Of a DNA stretch of 64,000 nucleotides, positions 17,424 through 25,113 are shown in pieces. Made by a program: the position numbers and the translations under genes. A model generated the notes under the pieces. It ran no database searches. It was given only the letters and a program-made list of their open reading frames with translations, and was not told the origin of the DNA. Positions within the stretch are counted from its first letter, which is position 1, and every line of letters begins with the position of its first letter. Source of the stretch: Sinorhizobium psoraleae (GTDB taxonomy: Bacteria > Pseudomonadota > Alphaproteobacteria > Rhizobiales > Rhizobiaceae); the NCBI RefSeq assembly GCF_013283645.1, contig NZ_JABEKV010000001.1:1580146-1644145 (forward strand), written 5' to 3'.

Positions 17424-17876
17424 ATGGCTAATGCTGTAACTGAGAAATTCGAAGAACTGATCCTCGACGTCGAGTTCGATCCTGTCGGCGCTGCCGGCGT
17501 TTACACCGCTGTTTGCGGCCTCATTGACGTGACCATTTCGAGGCAGGCAAACGTCGATACCGCAGAAATCCCGGACTGCGACGACGAATCCAAACCTCTC
17601 AGCATCGAGAAGCAGGTTCGCTCGATTGAAGTTTCCGTGTCGGGCACTGGCGTGTGGGCTCAGTCTTCGCAATCCAAACTGAAGGAATGGTTTTATTCCT
17701 CGGCAACGAAGAACATTCGGTTGCGCGACACCAAGGCAGCGACCGGCGATATCGAGGTCGAGGCTGGGCCGGCACTTCTGACGCAGCTTACCAATACCCG
17801 CACCAAGGGGCAGAAGGTATCGGCTGAGGTCGAGATCCAGTTCGACGGCACGCCGCAGCGCACGAACAAGGCGTAG
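17424..17876 (+). CDS. Major tail (tube) protein
   Basis: 150 residues. Compact beta-rich protein with FEELILDVEFDP, TISRQANVDTAEIPDCDDE and EVSVSGTGVWAQSS, the usual pattern of siphovirus tube subunits that stack to form the tail. Position after the tail terminator and before the chaperones agrees. Good ribosome binding site (AAAGGAA). Confidence 0.88.
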   Translation: MANAVTEKFEELILDVEFDPVGAAGVYTAVCGLIDVTISRQANVDTAEIPDCDDESKPLSIEKQVRSIEVSVSGTGVWAQSSQSKLKEWFYSSATKNIRLRDTKAATGDIEVEAGPALLTQLTNTRTKGQKVSAEVEIQFDGTPQRTNKA

Positions 17877-17882
17877 TGGTGC

Positions 17883-18230
17883 ATGGCCAGAGGGGTTGAC
17901 CTAACGTGGGCAGGCGGCGAGCACGCTTTCCTGCTCACGATCGATCTACTGCGCGCTCTTGAGGACAAGTGCGACGCAGGACCCGCTTGGGTGTTGGCTC
18001 GTCTCGGATCCAATCAATGGCGAGTTGACGACGTGATCCAGCCAATCAGATTGGGCCTGGAGGGGGGCGGACTGGAAAAAGAAGCCGCCCGCAAGCTGGT
18101 TAAGCGGCACGTCGAAGATCGTCCGCTCACCGAATCCGTCCTCACTGCGCAGGCCATTCTTATGGCTGCGCTTTACGGCGGCGAGGATGATACCGATCAG
18201 GGGGAGCCGAGCGCGGTAGCGGCCGAATAA
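17883..18230 (+). CDS. Tail assembly chaperone, gene-transfer-agent family
   Basis: 115 residues. GGEHAFLLTIDLLRALEDKCDAGPAWVLARL and VIQPIRLGLEGGGL are typical of the GTA/phage tail chaperone that precedes the tape measure gene (lambda G-like position). It ends ...AVAAE at TAA 18228-18230, and the next chaperone segment is in the -1 frame. Confidence 0.85.
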   Translation: MARGVDLTWAGGEHAFLLTIDLLRALEDKCDAGPAWVLARLGSNQWRVDDVIQPIRLGLEGGGLEKEAARKLVKRHVEDRPLTESVLTAQAILMAALYGGEDDTDQGEPSAVAAE

Positions 18231-18427
18231 AGTCGCTGCCGCGGGGGAAGATCGATTGGGCCGCGCTCTATAAATGGGCCGGTGTCCTGCACCTCGATAT
18301 CGGCGCCATGACGATGTTTGAATTCGCGTGCGCGACACAGGGATTTGCTGAAGCCAACGGCGCAAAGCCGAAGGGCGGATCCATCAGCGAAGACCGGCTC
18401 TCCGAGATGGGCATCGAGGGCTTTTAG
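18227..18427 (+). CDS. Second tail assembly chaperone (G-T-like), no standard start codon
   Basis: Translated by hand in the -1 frame relative to the first chaperone: ...KSLPRGKIDWAALYKWAGVL...LSEMGIEGF, stop at 18425-18427. It matches the small chaperone (DWAAL..., GTA g10.1-like) expected before the tape measure. The frame opens after TGA at 18188-18190 and has no ATG, GTG or TTG upstream of the conserved part. Translation must use either ATA at 18227 (overlapping the TAA as ATAA) or a -1 frameshift between 18191 and 18230, for example in the GGGGG run at 18200-18204. Start given here is the ATA option. Confidence 0.7.
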   Translation: MKSLPRGKIDWAALYKWAGVLHLDIGAMTMFEFACATQGFAEANGAKPKGGSISEDRLSEMGIEGF

Positions 18428-18512
18428 CGGCTACCGCCATAGTGGCTGCCGGCTGAGTTTGTCGGCAGGTGTCTCCCAAAGCATAACAGCACATTAGCGA
18501 AGGTCGGTGACG

Positions 18513-21152
18513 ATGGCCACTGATGACATGCAGCGTCTTATCGTCTCGCTCGAGGCGCGCACGAAGGCATTTGAGAACGCGCTCAATAGGGCGAACAACG
18601 TAGCCAACCAACGAGCCAGGGCGATCGACAAGCGCTTCAAGGATCTGAATAAAAGCGTCACTGCATCATTCGCAAATATGCTCAAGGGCGGCGTAGCCAT
18701 TGGCGGCGTTGGCCTCGGCACGCGCGAAATCACGCAATACGTTGATGCGTGGACGGAAGCCGGCAACAAGGTCAGGGCAGCAGCCCAATCGGCAGGTGTG
18801 CAAGCACGATCGCTTGATGCCCTGAAGGACGGAGCGAACGAAGCTCGCGTTGCACTTGGCGATTATGTCGACTTGTATGCCAGCCTCATCAGGTCTGCAT
18901 CTGGCGTCGCCAAGTCGGAAGAGGAAATCGCACGCGCCACGACCATTGTGTCCAAGGCGTTCAAGGCGGGCGGTGCATCTGCGAGTGAGCAGGCGGCCGG
19001 CATTCTGCAGTTGGGTCAGGCGCTCGGCTCCGGAGTTCTGCAGGGCGACGAACTGCGGTCGCTGCGCGAGAATGCGCCGCTAATCGCAAAGGCGATCGCC
19101 GACGAATTCGGTGTTACCATCTCCGGCCTTAAGGATTTGGGCGCGGAGGGTGCCCTCACTTCGGATCGCGTGTTCAAGGCTATCCTGAATGCGCAGAAGC
19201 CGATTGAGGCTCAGTTCGCGGCAACCAATGCCACCATTGGCGACAGCTTCACCCAACTGCGCAACAATCTGACGCAGTACATCGGTACTCAAGCCGAGGC
19301 TTACGGCGTCACGCAGACGATCGCCAACATTCTTGGTGCGCTCGCCAGCAACATCGATTCAGTCGCTAACGCGGCAGCCGCGGCGGGCCTCGTTTTGGCT
19401 GCGACGTTCGGCAGGGGAGCGGTCATTGCCGGCGTGGCGGCACTTGCAAATCCATTTGTTGCCATCGCCGCAGCAATCGGAGCTGCAGCTTTTGCACTAT
19501 CGGCATTTGGCGATGGCATCCAGCCGATACAGGGCGATCTTGCCAATCTGCAAGACTACGCGGCTGTAGTTTGGGACGGCATTAAAAACGGCGTTGTCGA
19601 GGTCTCGGCCGTCATTTCTGACACGTTCCTAGCAATCGCAAATATTATCTCCGATGCGCTCGGCGGGGCAGAGGTTTCCTGGTCTGATCTCGCTGATTTC
19701 GCCGTCACTGCTGCGGACCAGATAATCAACTCCTTTGTGCTGGTCTACGACACGCTCGTGACGACATTCACGAAGTTGCCAGGCGCGATTGCCGAGGCGG
19801 TCGTGAACGCAATGAACTCGATGATCGGCCTTGTCGAGTCCGCCATCAACAAAGTCGTCGCTGGCGTAAACCAAGCGATTGGCGCCATAAACGGAGCAGC
19901 CAGTGCTGCAGCGACGCTGATTGGTACGGGTGGCGCGGTCGGCTCTGGCATGGACCCGAACACGCGTCCTGCAGACGTCAAAGTCATCGGCGAAGTCGGC
20001 GCGGTAGAACTGGGCCGCATCGAAAATAGCTATGCAGGCGCTGGGAAGGCTGCCGGCGCAGCATATGCCGATGCAATGGCGAACACGGCAAGGACGAGAG
20101 TTCGCGATGCTCTCGGCTCAATTAGGGACCAGGCAAATGCACGAGCGGCCACTCGCGAAATAAATCAGCAGCCATTTAATCCGCTGCCTCCTGTTGGCGG
20201 AGATGATCGAAACACTGCTGGGTTTGGTGGCGGAATCGGCGGCGCGGGTGGCGGAAGTGGCGGTCGCAGGGGCAGTGGCGGTGGACGAGGCGGGGGCGAC
20301 GATTTCCAGCGCGAAATAGAGCAGATCAAGGAACGCACTGCTGCGCTGCAGGCCGAGACGGCTGCGCAGGCAGCCGTCAATCCGCTTATCGATGACTACG
20401 ATTACGCGATCACAAAAGCCAGCGCTACGCAGGAACTGCTCAATGCGGCGCAGCAGGCTGGACTTGAAATCACGCCGGAACTGCGGACCAAGATAGACGA
20501 GCTCGCCGAAGGCTACGCACAGGCAACTGTTGCATCTAACAGGCTGGCAGAAAGCCAGGAATTTGCCAGGCAGACATCCGACGACATGAAGTCGCTCGGC
20601 AAGGATGTCATGGGGGGCTTCATCAAGGACTTGCAGTCTGGAAAGTCCGCGAGCGACGCCCTTGCTAACGCACTCGGAAAAATCGCAGACAAGCTACTCG
20701 ACATTGCCCTCAACAGCATATTCGAGGGCGCTGGTGGTGGCATCTTTGGTGGTCTGTTCAGTGGCCTCGGCAGCATTTTTGGCTTTGCTAAAGGCGGCGT
20801 AGCTGCTCACGGCAGACCGCAACCGTTGAAGACCTTTGCGCGGGGCGGGGTGTCGAACACCGCTGCAATATTTGGTGAGGCAGGTCCGGAGGCAGCAGTT
20901 CCTCTCCCTGATGGGCGAAACATTCCCGTCAAGATCATGGAGCCGCGAATTCCGCAAGCAACTGCGAAGTCGAATGATGTGGTGACCGTCGTCCTGCAGG
21001 ATGACTCGGGTCGCATGGCTGATATCGCAGATCAGAGAATCCAGACTGCAAGCGGCACGATTGTGAATGTGGCTGTCGCGGAATCAAACAAACGCGTCGT
21101 GCCCACGATGGCGAAATATCAGTCCGAAAAGGCGGGTGGGGAGTGGCGCTGA
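18513..21152 (+). CDS. Tail tape measure protein
   Basis: 879 residues; sets tail length and enters the host envelope. N-terminal tape measure domain with GDYVDLYASLIRSASGVAKSEEEI and LGQALGSGVLQGDELRSLRENAPLIAKAIADEFG (lambda-H-like). Hydrophobic Ala/Gly stretches about residues 270-335 could span the membrane, a Gly-rich linker lies near 570-600, and a coiled-coil/C-terminal Gly-Gly-Phe region with FARGGVSNTAAIFGEAGPEAAVPL ends it. ATG at 18513 has AAGG 9 nt upstream; GTG at 18507 is too close to it. Confidence 0.93.
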   Translation: MATDDMQRLIVSLEARTKAFENALNRANNVANQRARAIDKRFKDLNKSVTASFANMLKGGVAIGGVGLGTREITQYVDAWTEAGNKVRAAAQSAGVQARSLDALKDGANEARVALGDYVDLYASLIRSASGVAKSEEEIARATTIVSKAFKAGGASASEQAAGILQLGQALGSGVLQGDELRSLRENAPLIAKAIADEFGVTISGLKDLGAEGALTSDRVFKAILNAQKPIEAQFAATNATIGDSFTQLRNNLTQYIGTQAEAYGVTQTIANILGALASNIDSVANAAAAAGLVLAATFGRGAVIAGVAALANPFVAIAAAIGAAAFALSAFGDGIQPIQGDLANLQDYAAVVWDGIKNGVVEVSAVISDTFLAIANIISDALGGAEVSWSDLADFAVTAADQIINSFVLVYDTLVTTFTKLPGAIAEAVVNAMNSMIGLVESAINKVVAGVNQAIGAINGAASAAATLIGTGGAVGSGMDPNTRPADVKVIGEVGAVELGRIENSYAGAGKAAGAAYADAMANTARTRVRDALGSIRDQANARAATREINQQPFNPLPPVGGDDRNTAGFGGGIGGAGGGSGGRRGSGGGRGGGDDFQREIEQIKERTAALQAETAAQAAVNPLIDDYDYAITKASATQELLNAAQQAGLEITPELRTKIDELAEGYAQATVASNRLAESQEFARQTSDDMKSLGKDVMGGFIKDLQSGKSASDALANALGKIADKLLDIALNSIFEGAGGGIFGGLFSGLGSIFGFAKGGVAAHGRPQPLKTFARGGVSNTAAIFGEAGPEAAVPLPDGRNIPVKIMEPRIPQATAKSNDVVTVVLQDDSGRMADIADQRIQTASGTIVNVAVAESNKRVVPTMAKYQSEKAGGEWR

Positions 21153-21859
21153 TGGCTCAGATTCTACAATGGCCGCTCTGCACCTTAAGGCCACAACAGG
21201 CTTCCGCCAACCTCGTGCCTTTCTCGAGGAGCGGCGGCAGAACGCTCGGCGGCATCGAACCAAGTACCCGCACGGATTTGGGATTCTGGAGCCTAGAATA
21301 CTCAAATATTGTCATGCGCAACAACCGGCGCGAAGCCTGGCAAACCTGGCAAGCCATCCGCCAAAAACTCGGCGGCAGATCCGGCTTAATCGCGGTTCGC
21401 GTTCGCTCCAGCCTGTCGGCGCCGTACGTCTCCGGCAGGTTTGAGCCTGTCATCGAGGCAGAGCACAGCGACGACTCGCCGTTTGACGACGATACGCCGT
21501 ACACGCAGGGCGCCATTTCGGTCGTGACCGACGGCGTTACTGCGGTTGGCGCAACGTCCATCCGACTGCGCATCATCAATGCCGACGCCAATCTTGTTGG
21601 TGTCAGATTCAGCTACAACCACGCCCTCTATGAGACCGGACCAGTCACCAGCATAGACGGCGATATCTGGACCGTGCCGATCTCGCCTTCGGTGCGCGAG
21701 CTAATTCCTGCCGGCGCCGATATCGAGTTCGACCAACCGACGTGCCTTTGCCACCTAGCCGAAGACCGCGGCATGGACATCGACCAGAACGCGATCGGGA
21801 AGTTTTCGCTGCCATCTGTCTCGTTTGTGGAGGCGGTGGATTACTGGTCGAGCTTATGA
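21152..21859 (+). CDS. Phage tail protein (distal-tail position)
   Basis: 235 residues. ATG at 21152 shares one base with the tape measure stop. GRTLGGIEPSTRTDLGFWSLEYSNI and a final FVEAVDYWSSL resemble tail proteins placed after the tape measure in alphaproteobacterial siphoviruses. A baseplate/distal tail role is inferred from position. Confidence 0.7.
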   Translation: MAQILQWPLCTLRPQQASANLVPFSRSGGRTLGGIEPSTRTDLGFWSLEYSNIVMRNNRREAWQTWQAIRQKLGGRSGLIAVRVRSSLSAPYVSGRFEPVIEAEHSDDSPFDDDTPYTQGAISVVTDGVTAVGATSIRLRIINADANLVGVRFSYNHALYETGPVTSIDGDIWTVPISPSVRELIPAGADIEFDQPTCLCHLAEDRGMDIDQNAIGKFSLPSVSFVEAVDYWSSL

Positions 21860-21920
21860 ACGGCTGCCGTAAACAAGAGTGGCGGGCAGGTCGCATATTA
21901 ACGGCTGGCATAGGTAACAC

Positions 21921-22493
21921 ATGGCCATAAAGTCATTGCGCATCCTCTGCGACGTCGAGTTGCCGGAGGAGACAATCCGCGTCTGGGACGGCTCAGGCGG
22001 CACGTTCGTCGACGGCGATGGTAACTTCTATCGGCCGGCGCAGTTCACGGAGGACGCGCTGCAGTCGATCGAGGCGGCGATCAACGGCGAGGCGTTCACG
22101 CTCGCGCTGTCGCTCATCTCTGTGAGCCAGTCGGCTGCCGATAGCATCTGGGATTATGACGAGGCGACGAGCGTGCAAGGCTCCCCGTTCGTTGTGAAGT
22201 TGCAGATCCTTGACGCGGACGAACAGCCCGACGGCGACCCGATCGTGGTGTTTACCGGCGAGATCGACAACCTCGATGTTGCCGACGAATCCACTGCAGA
22301 CGGCATCAAGTCAGTCGTAAACCTTGAGGTCACGAACCGATTCACGCTGCGCACAGTCACTAACGGTGCGGTGCTTTCGGACGTCGACCAGCGAGCACGG
22401 TCTGCGTTGCTGAATCCATCGGCAGCCGACGACGAGTTCTGCAAGCGCGTGCCGCTGATGCGGGATCAGACGATTAAATGGCCGAACTGGTAG
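21921..22493 (+). CDS. Phage tail protein, DUF2163-like
   Basis: 190 residues. Ends in EFCKRVPLMRDQTIKWPNW, a very characteristic finish of tail proteins in this position, after a beta-rich body (VVFTGEIDNLDVADESTADGIKSVVNLEVTNRF). Resembles the hub-type protein between distal tail protein and peptidase. Overlaps the next gene by 16 bp. Confidence 0.75.
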   Translation: MAIKSLRILCDVELPEETIRVWDGSGGTFVDGDGNFYRPAQFTEDALQSIEAAINGEAFTLALSLISVSQSAADSIWDYDEATSVQGSPFVVKLQILDADEQPDGDPIVVFTGEIDNLDVADESTADGIKSVVNLEVTNRFTLRTVTNGAVLSDVDQRARSALLNPSAADDEFCKRVPLMRDQTIKWPNW

Positions 22494-22903
22494 CAGCCGA
22501 CGATCCGCAAATTGCGGACACGCTGGCTGCCTTCCTCGCCAACAATAACACCCGCCAATGGCAACCAGGCCACGTCGACTGCTGCATGGTGCTCGCTGAC
22601 TGGGCTATTTGGCTTGGTCATCCGGACCCAGCGACGCACCTGCGCGGCGCCTACGACAGCGACGAAGGCTTTCGCGCGATCATAGCTGCGGCGGGCAGTG
22701 TTCCCTCTCTGGTCGCTACGTGCATCCCACGAGGCGGCAAGCGCATACAACACCCGCAGCGCGGCGCAATCGGCGTCATCGGCAGCCCAACCAATATCCA
22801 TCGCCAATTCGGCGCCATCCATGACGGCAGCGGCTGGCTCGTGCGCATGCACGGCGGATTCGGCCGGATGACGGCGCGCACTTTGGCTGCGTGGCATATC
22901 TAG
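22478..22903 (+). CDS. DUF6950-type NlpC/P60-like tail protein
   Basis: 141 residues. WQPGHVDCCMVLADWAIWLGHPDPATHLRGAYDSDEGF carries the candidate catalytic Cys; HRQFGAIHDG and the following WLVRMHGGFGRM could supply the His. This gene lies at the place of the cell-wall peptidase of tail tips (lambda K-like), so a peptidoglycan-related role at DNA entry is likely but inferred. Confidence 0.75.
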   Translation: MAELVAADDPQIADTLAAFLANNNTRQWQPGHVDCCMVLADWAIWLGHPDPATHLRGAYDSDEGFRAIIAAAGSVPSLVATCIPRGGKRIQHPQRGAIGVIGSPTNIHRQFGAIHDGSGWLVRMHGGFGRMTARTLAAWHI

Positions 22904-22916
22904 CAAGGGGGCGAGA

Positions 22917-25028
22917 TTGCCTGGAATTATCGACAGCATCGCGTTGATCGTGTCGTCGCTTGCGACCACGACTTTTGCGGCGAACGCTCTTTATCTCGGC
23001 ACGTATGCAGCAATTACGGCCGGCCTGACGCTCGGTGCCAGCTTCATTCAAGGCGCGTTTGCCTCCAAGCCGGAAGTGCCGAAGCCCGACGATGGCAGCT
23101 ACAATCTGAAGCAAAGCGTGCCGTCTCTTCCGTACGTGCTTGGGCGCACAAAGAAGGGCAGCGACTACGTCTTTCTAGAAGAGGTCGGCGGCGTTGCCTA
23201 CCACATCATGGTTTGGGCTGGTCACCGCATACAAGGTTACGTGCAGCACTATCTGCACGATGACAAAGTCACGCTGAATGTAGACGGCGGCGTCACCGAC
23301 CCCGGCCACTACGACAAGGACGGGGTAAGTTTCGTCCACATCAAGACGAAGCTCGGCCTGAACGCCGAGACGGCTCATTCCGAAGTAGTCACAGCCTTCC
23401 CGACGATCTGGAACAACAACTGCCGCGGCGACGGACTCGCGTCCGTTATGATGAAGGTCGCGACCGTCGACAAGAAAGAATTTCTCGACGTCTTCCCGAA
23501 CCAGATGCCGGAGCACTCCGCAGTCGGCGACGGCGCTCGGCTATACGACCCGCGAAAAGATTCGACACAAGCGGGCGGATCGGGATCGCATCGCTACACC
23601 AACCAGAATACGTGGGAGTTCTCGAAGAACCTTTCGCTAATGCGGCTCTGGCACCTATGCCATCCGGTTGGCGGCAAGATGTCTTACGAGAACATGCACC
23701 TGCCAGACTGGGCCAACGCAGCAAACGTTTGCGACCAGAACGTAACCAATCGCACTGGCGGCACGGAGAAGCGCTATCACGGCGGTTTCTGGTTCCGCGC
23801 CAGCAACGACCCAATTGAAGTTGGCCGCATCATGGACGAGGCGGCCGAAATGGTCGTCTACGAGCGCGCCGACGGTAAGATTGGTGTGCATGCCGGCGAG
23901 TTCGTCACGCCAGACGTGCGGCTAACGGCGAATAGCATTTTCAGCATCCGCGTCGACAAGAACAAGCGCCGCGCCAACACGGTTCTCGGTGTACGCGGGC
24001 GGTATGTGAACACCGCCAAGGACTACATCACCGAGGACGCGGCTATTTATGGCGATCCCTATGCCGTTGTTGACGACAACACGGAGCGCACGCGGACATT
24101 CGAGAATGCGGCAATCCAGAGCCACAACCACTGTCAGCGGAAGCAAAAGCTGACGTTCGTTCGTGCCAATGCTCGCAAGGTGTCGGTGGTTGCCGATTAT
24201 ACCGCCGATGGCGTGCGCGACATTCCTTACCGGCGCTTTGTGACGGTGCATTACCCGTCGCGAGGACTTGCTGAGGCGACGGTTGAAATAACATCGAGCG
24301 TGACGATCGATCTGCGCAACATGCGGATTTCGTTCTCGGGGATTCTCGTGTCTCCGTCGTTGTACGATTTCAACGCCGCGACGGAGGAGGGCGAGCCTGG
24401 CGAATCAGTCGAGCCGTTGCCAGACTCTGGCGTGCCGGTTCCGGTTGACTTCGCGGCGTCCATCCAGACGGAAGTTGTCTCGGGCGGCGCCACGGCGGCA
24501 TACATCAATGCGACGTGGGACTTTGTTGCGAGCACCCTGACGTACGAACTCGAATACGACCGCACGAGCGGCTCGACGGGCGTGCAATCGGTGTTTTCGG
24601 TCGCTGGTGCGACGCAAGTGCGCTCCGGCTATCTCGTCGATGGCGAGGAATACCGAGTCAGGTTGCGGGCGTGGGGCGGCGGGTCTAAGTCCGAATGGAC
24701 CGACTATGTGCTGCTGACCGCTACGGCGGATCCTGTGGCACCTGGTCCGGTTACGGGCGTGTCTGTAACGCCGTCGGCGGGGCAGGCTGAGTTCCAGTGG
24801 ACCGCACCAAACAGCGCCAACTACTTCGCTTGCCGCATCTACATCAACACCGTGAACGACTTGGGCACGGCGACGCTTGCTGCGACAGAATACGGGCCGC
24901 CAAGCGCTACCGACCTGCGCGTCGTTACCAGTTTGACGGCCGGCACTTATTACGCCTGGCTGCGGTCGATCAATCCGTCTGGCGTTGAAGGCACGGCGGT
25001 CGCGACGGGCTCGTTTGTCGTGACCTGA
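22917..25028 (+). CDS. Tail tip / host specificity protein (J-like) with two FN3 domains
   Basis: 703 residues from TTG at 22917 with an AAGGGGG ribosome binding site. Hydrophobic N-terminus (about 1-50) as in phage tip proteins, then the central tip domain, and two fibronectin-III-like domains at about 505-604 and 605-703 (YELEYDRTSG...EYRVRLRAWG; PGPVTGVSVTPS...YYAWLRSINPSG). Forms the tail tip that holds the receptor-binding protein encoded next. Confidence 0.88.
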   Translation: MPGIIDSIALIVSSLATTTFAANALYLGTYAAITAGLTLGASFIQGAFASKPEVPKPDDGSYNLKQSVPSLPYVLGRTKKGSDYVFLEEVGGVAYHIMVWAGHRIQGYVQHYLHDDKVTLNVDGGVTDPGHYDKDGVSFVHIKTKLGLNAETAHSEVVTAFPTIWNNNCRGDGLASVMMKVATVDKKEFLDVFPNQMPEHSAVGDGARLYDPRKDSTQAGGSGSHRYTNQNTWEFSKNLSLMRLWHLCHPVGGKMSYENMHLPDWANAANVCDQNVTNRTGGTEKRYHGGFWFRASNDPIEVGRIMDEAAEMVVYERADGKIGVHAGEFVTPDVRLTANSIFSIRVDKNKRRANTVLGVRGRYVNTAKDYITEDAAIYGDPYAVVDDNTERTRTFENAAIQSHNHCQRKQKLTFVRANARKVSVVADYTADGVRDIPYRRFVTVHYPSRGLAEATVEITSSVTIDLRNMRISFSGILVSPSLYDFNAATEEGEPGESVEPLPDSGVPVPVDFAASIQTEVVSGGATAAYINATWDFVASTLTYELEYDRTSGSTGVQSVFSVAGATQVRSGYLVDGEEYRVRLRAWGGGSKSEWTDYVLLTATADPVAPGPVTGVSVTPSAGQAEFQWTAPNSANYFACRIYINTVNDLGTATLAATEYGPPSATDLRVVTSLTAGTYYAWLRSINPSGVEGTAVATGSFVVT

Positions 25029-25072
25029 CGCGCCGCTGTAGCGCCAAGCCAACCACCAAAAACCGATCTTCC

Positions 25073-25096
25073 GGCCCGCCTTCGCGCGGGCCTTTT
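25073..25096 (+). terminator. Rho-independent terminator after the tail tip gene
   Basis: GGCCCGC (25073-25079), 6-nt loop, GCGGGCC (25086-25092) and a T-run TTTTCTTT. Placed between tail tip and tailspike genes. Confidence 0.8.
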
Positions 25097-25113
25097 CTTT
25101 ACATGGAGAACGC

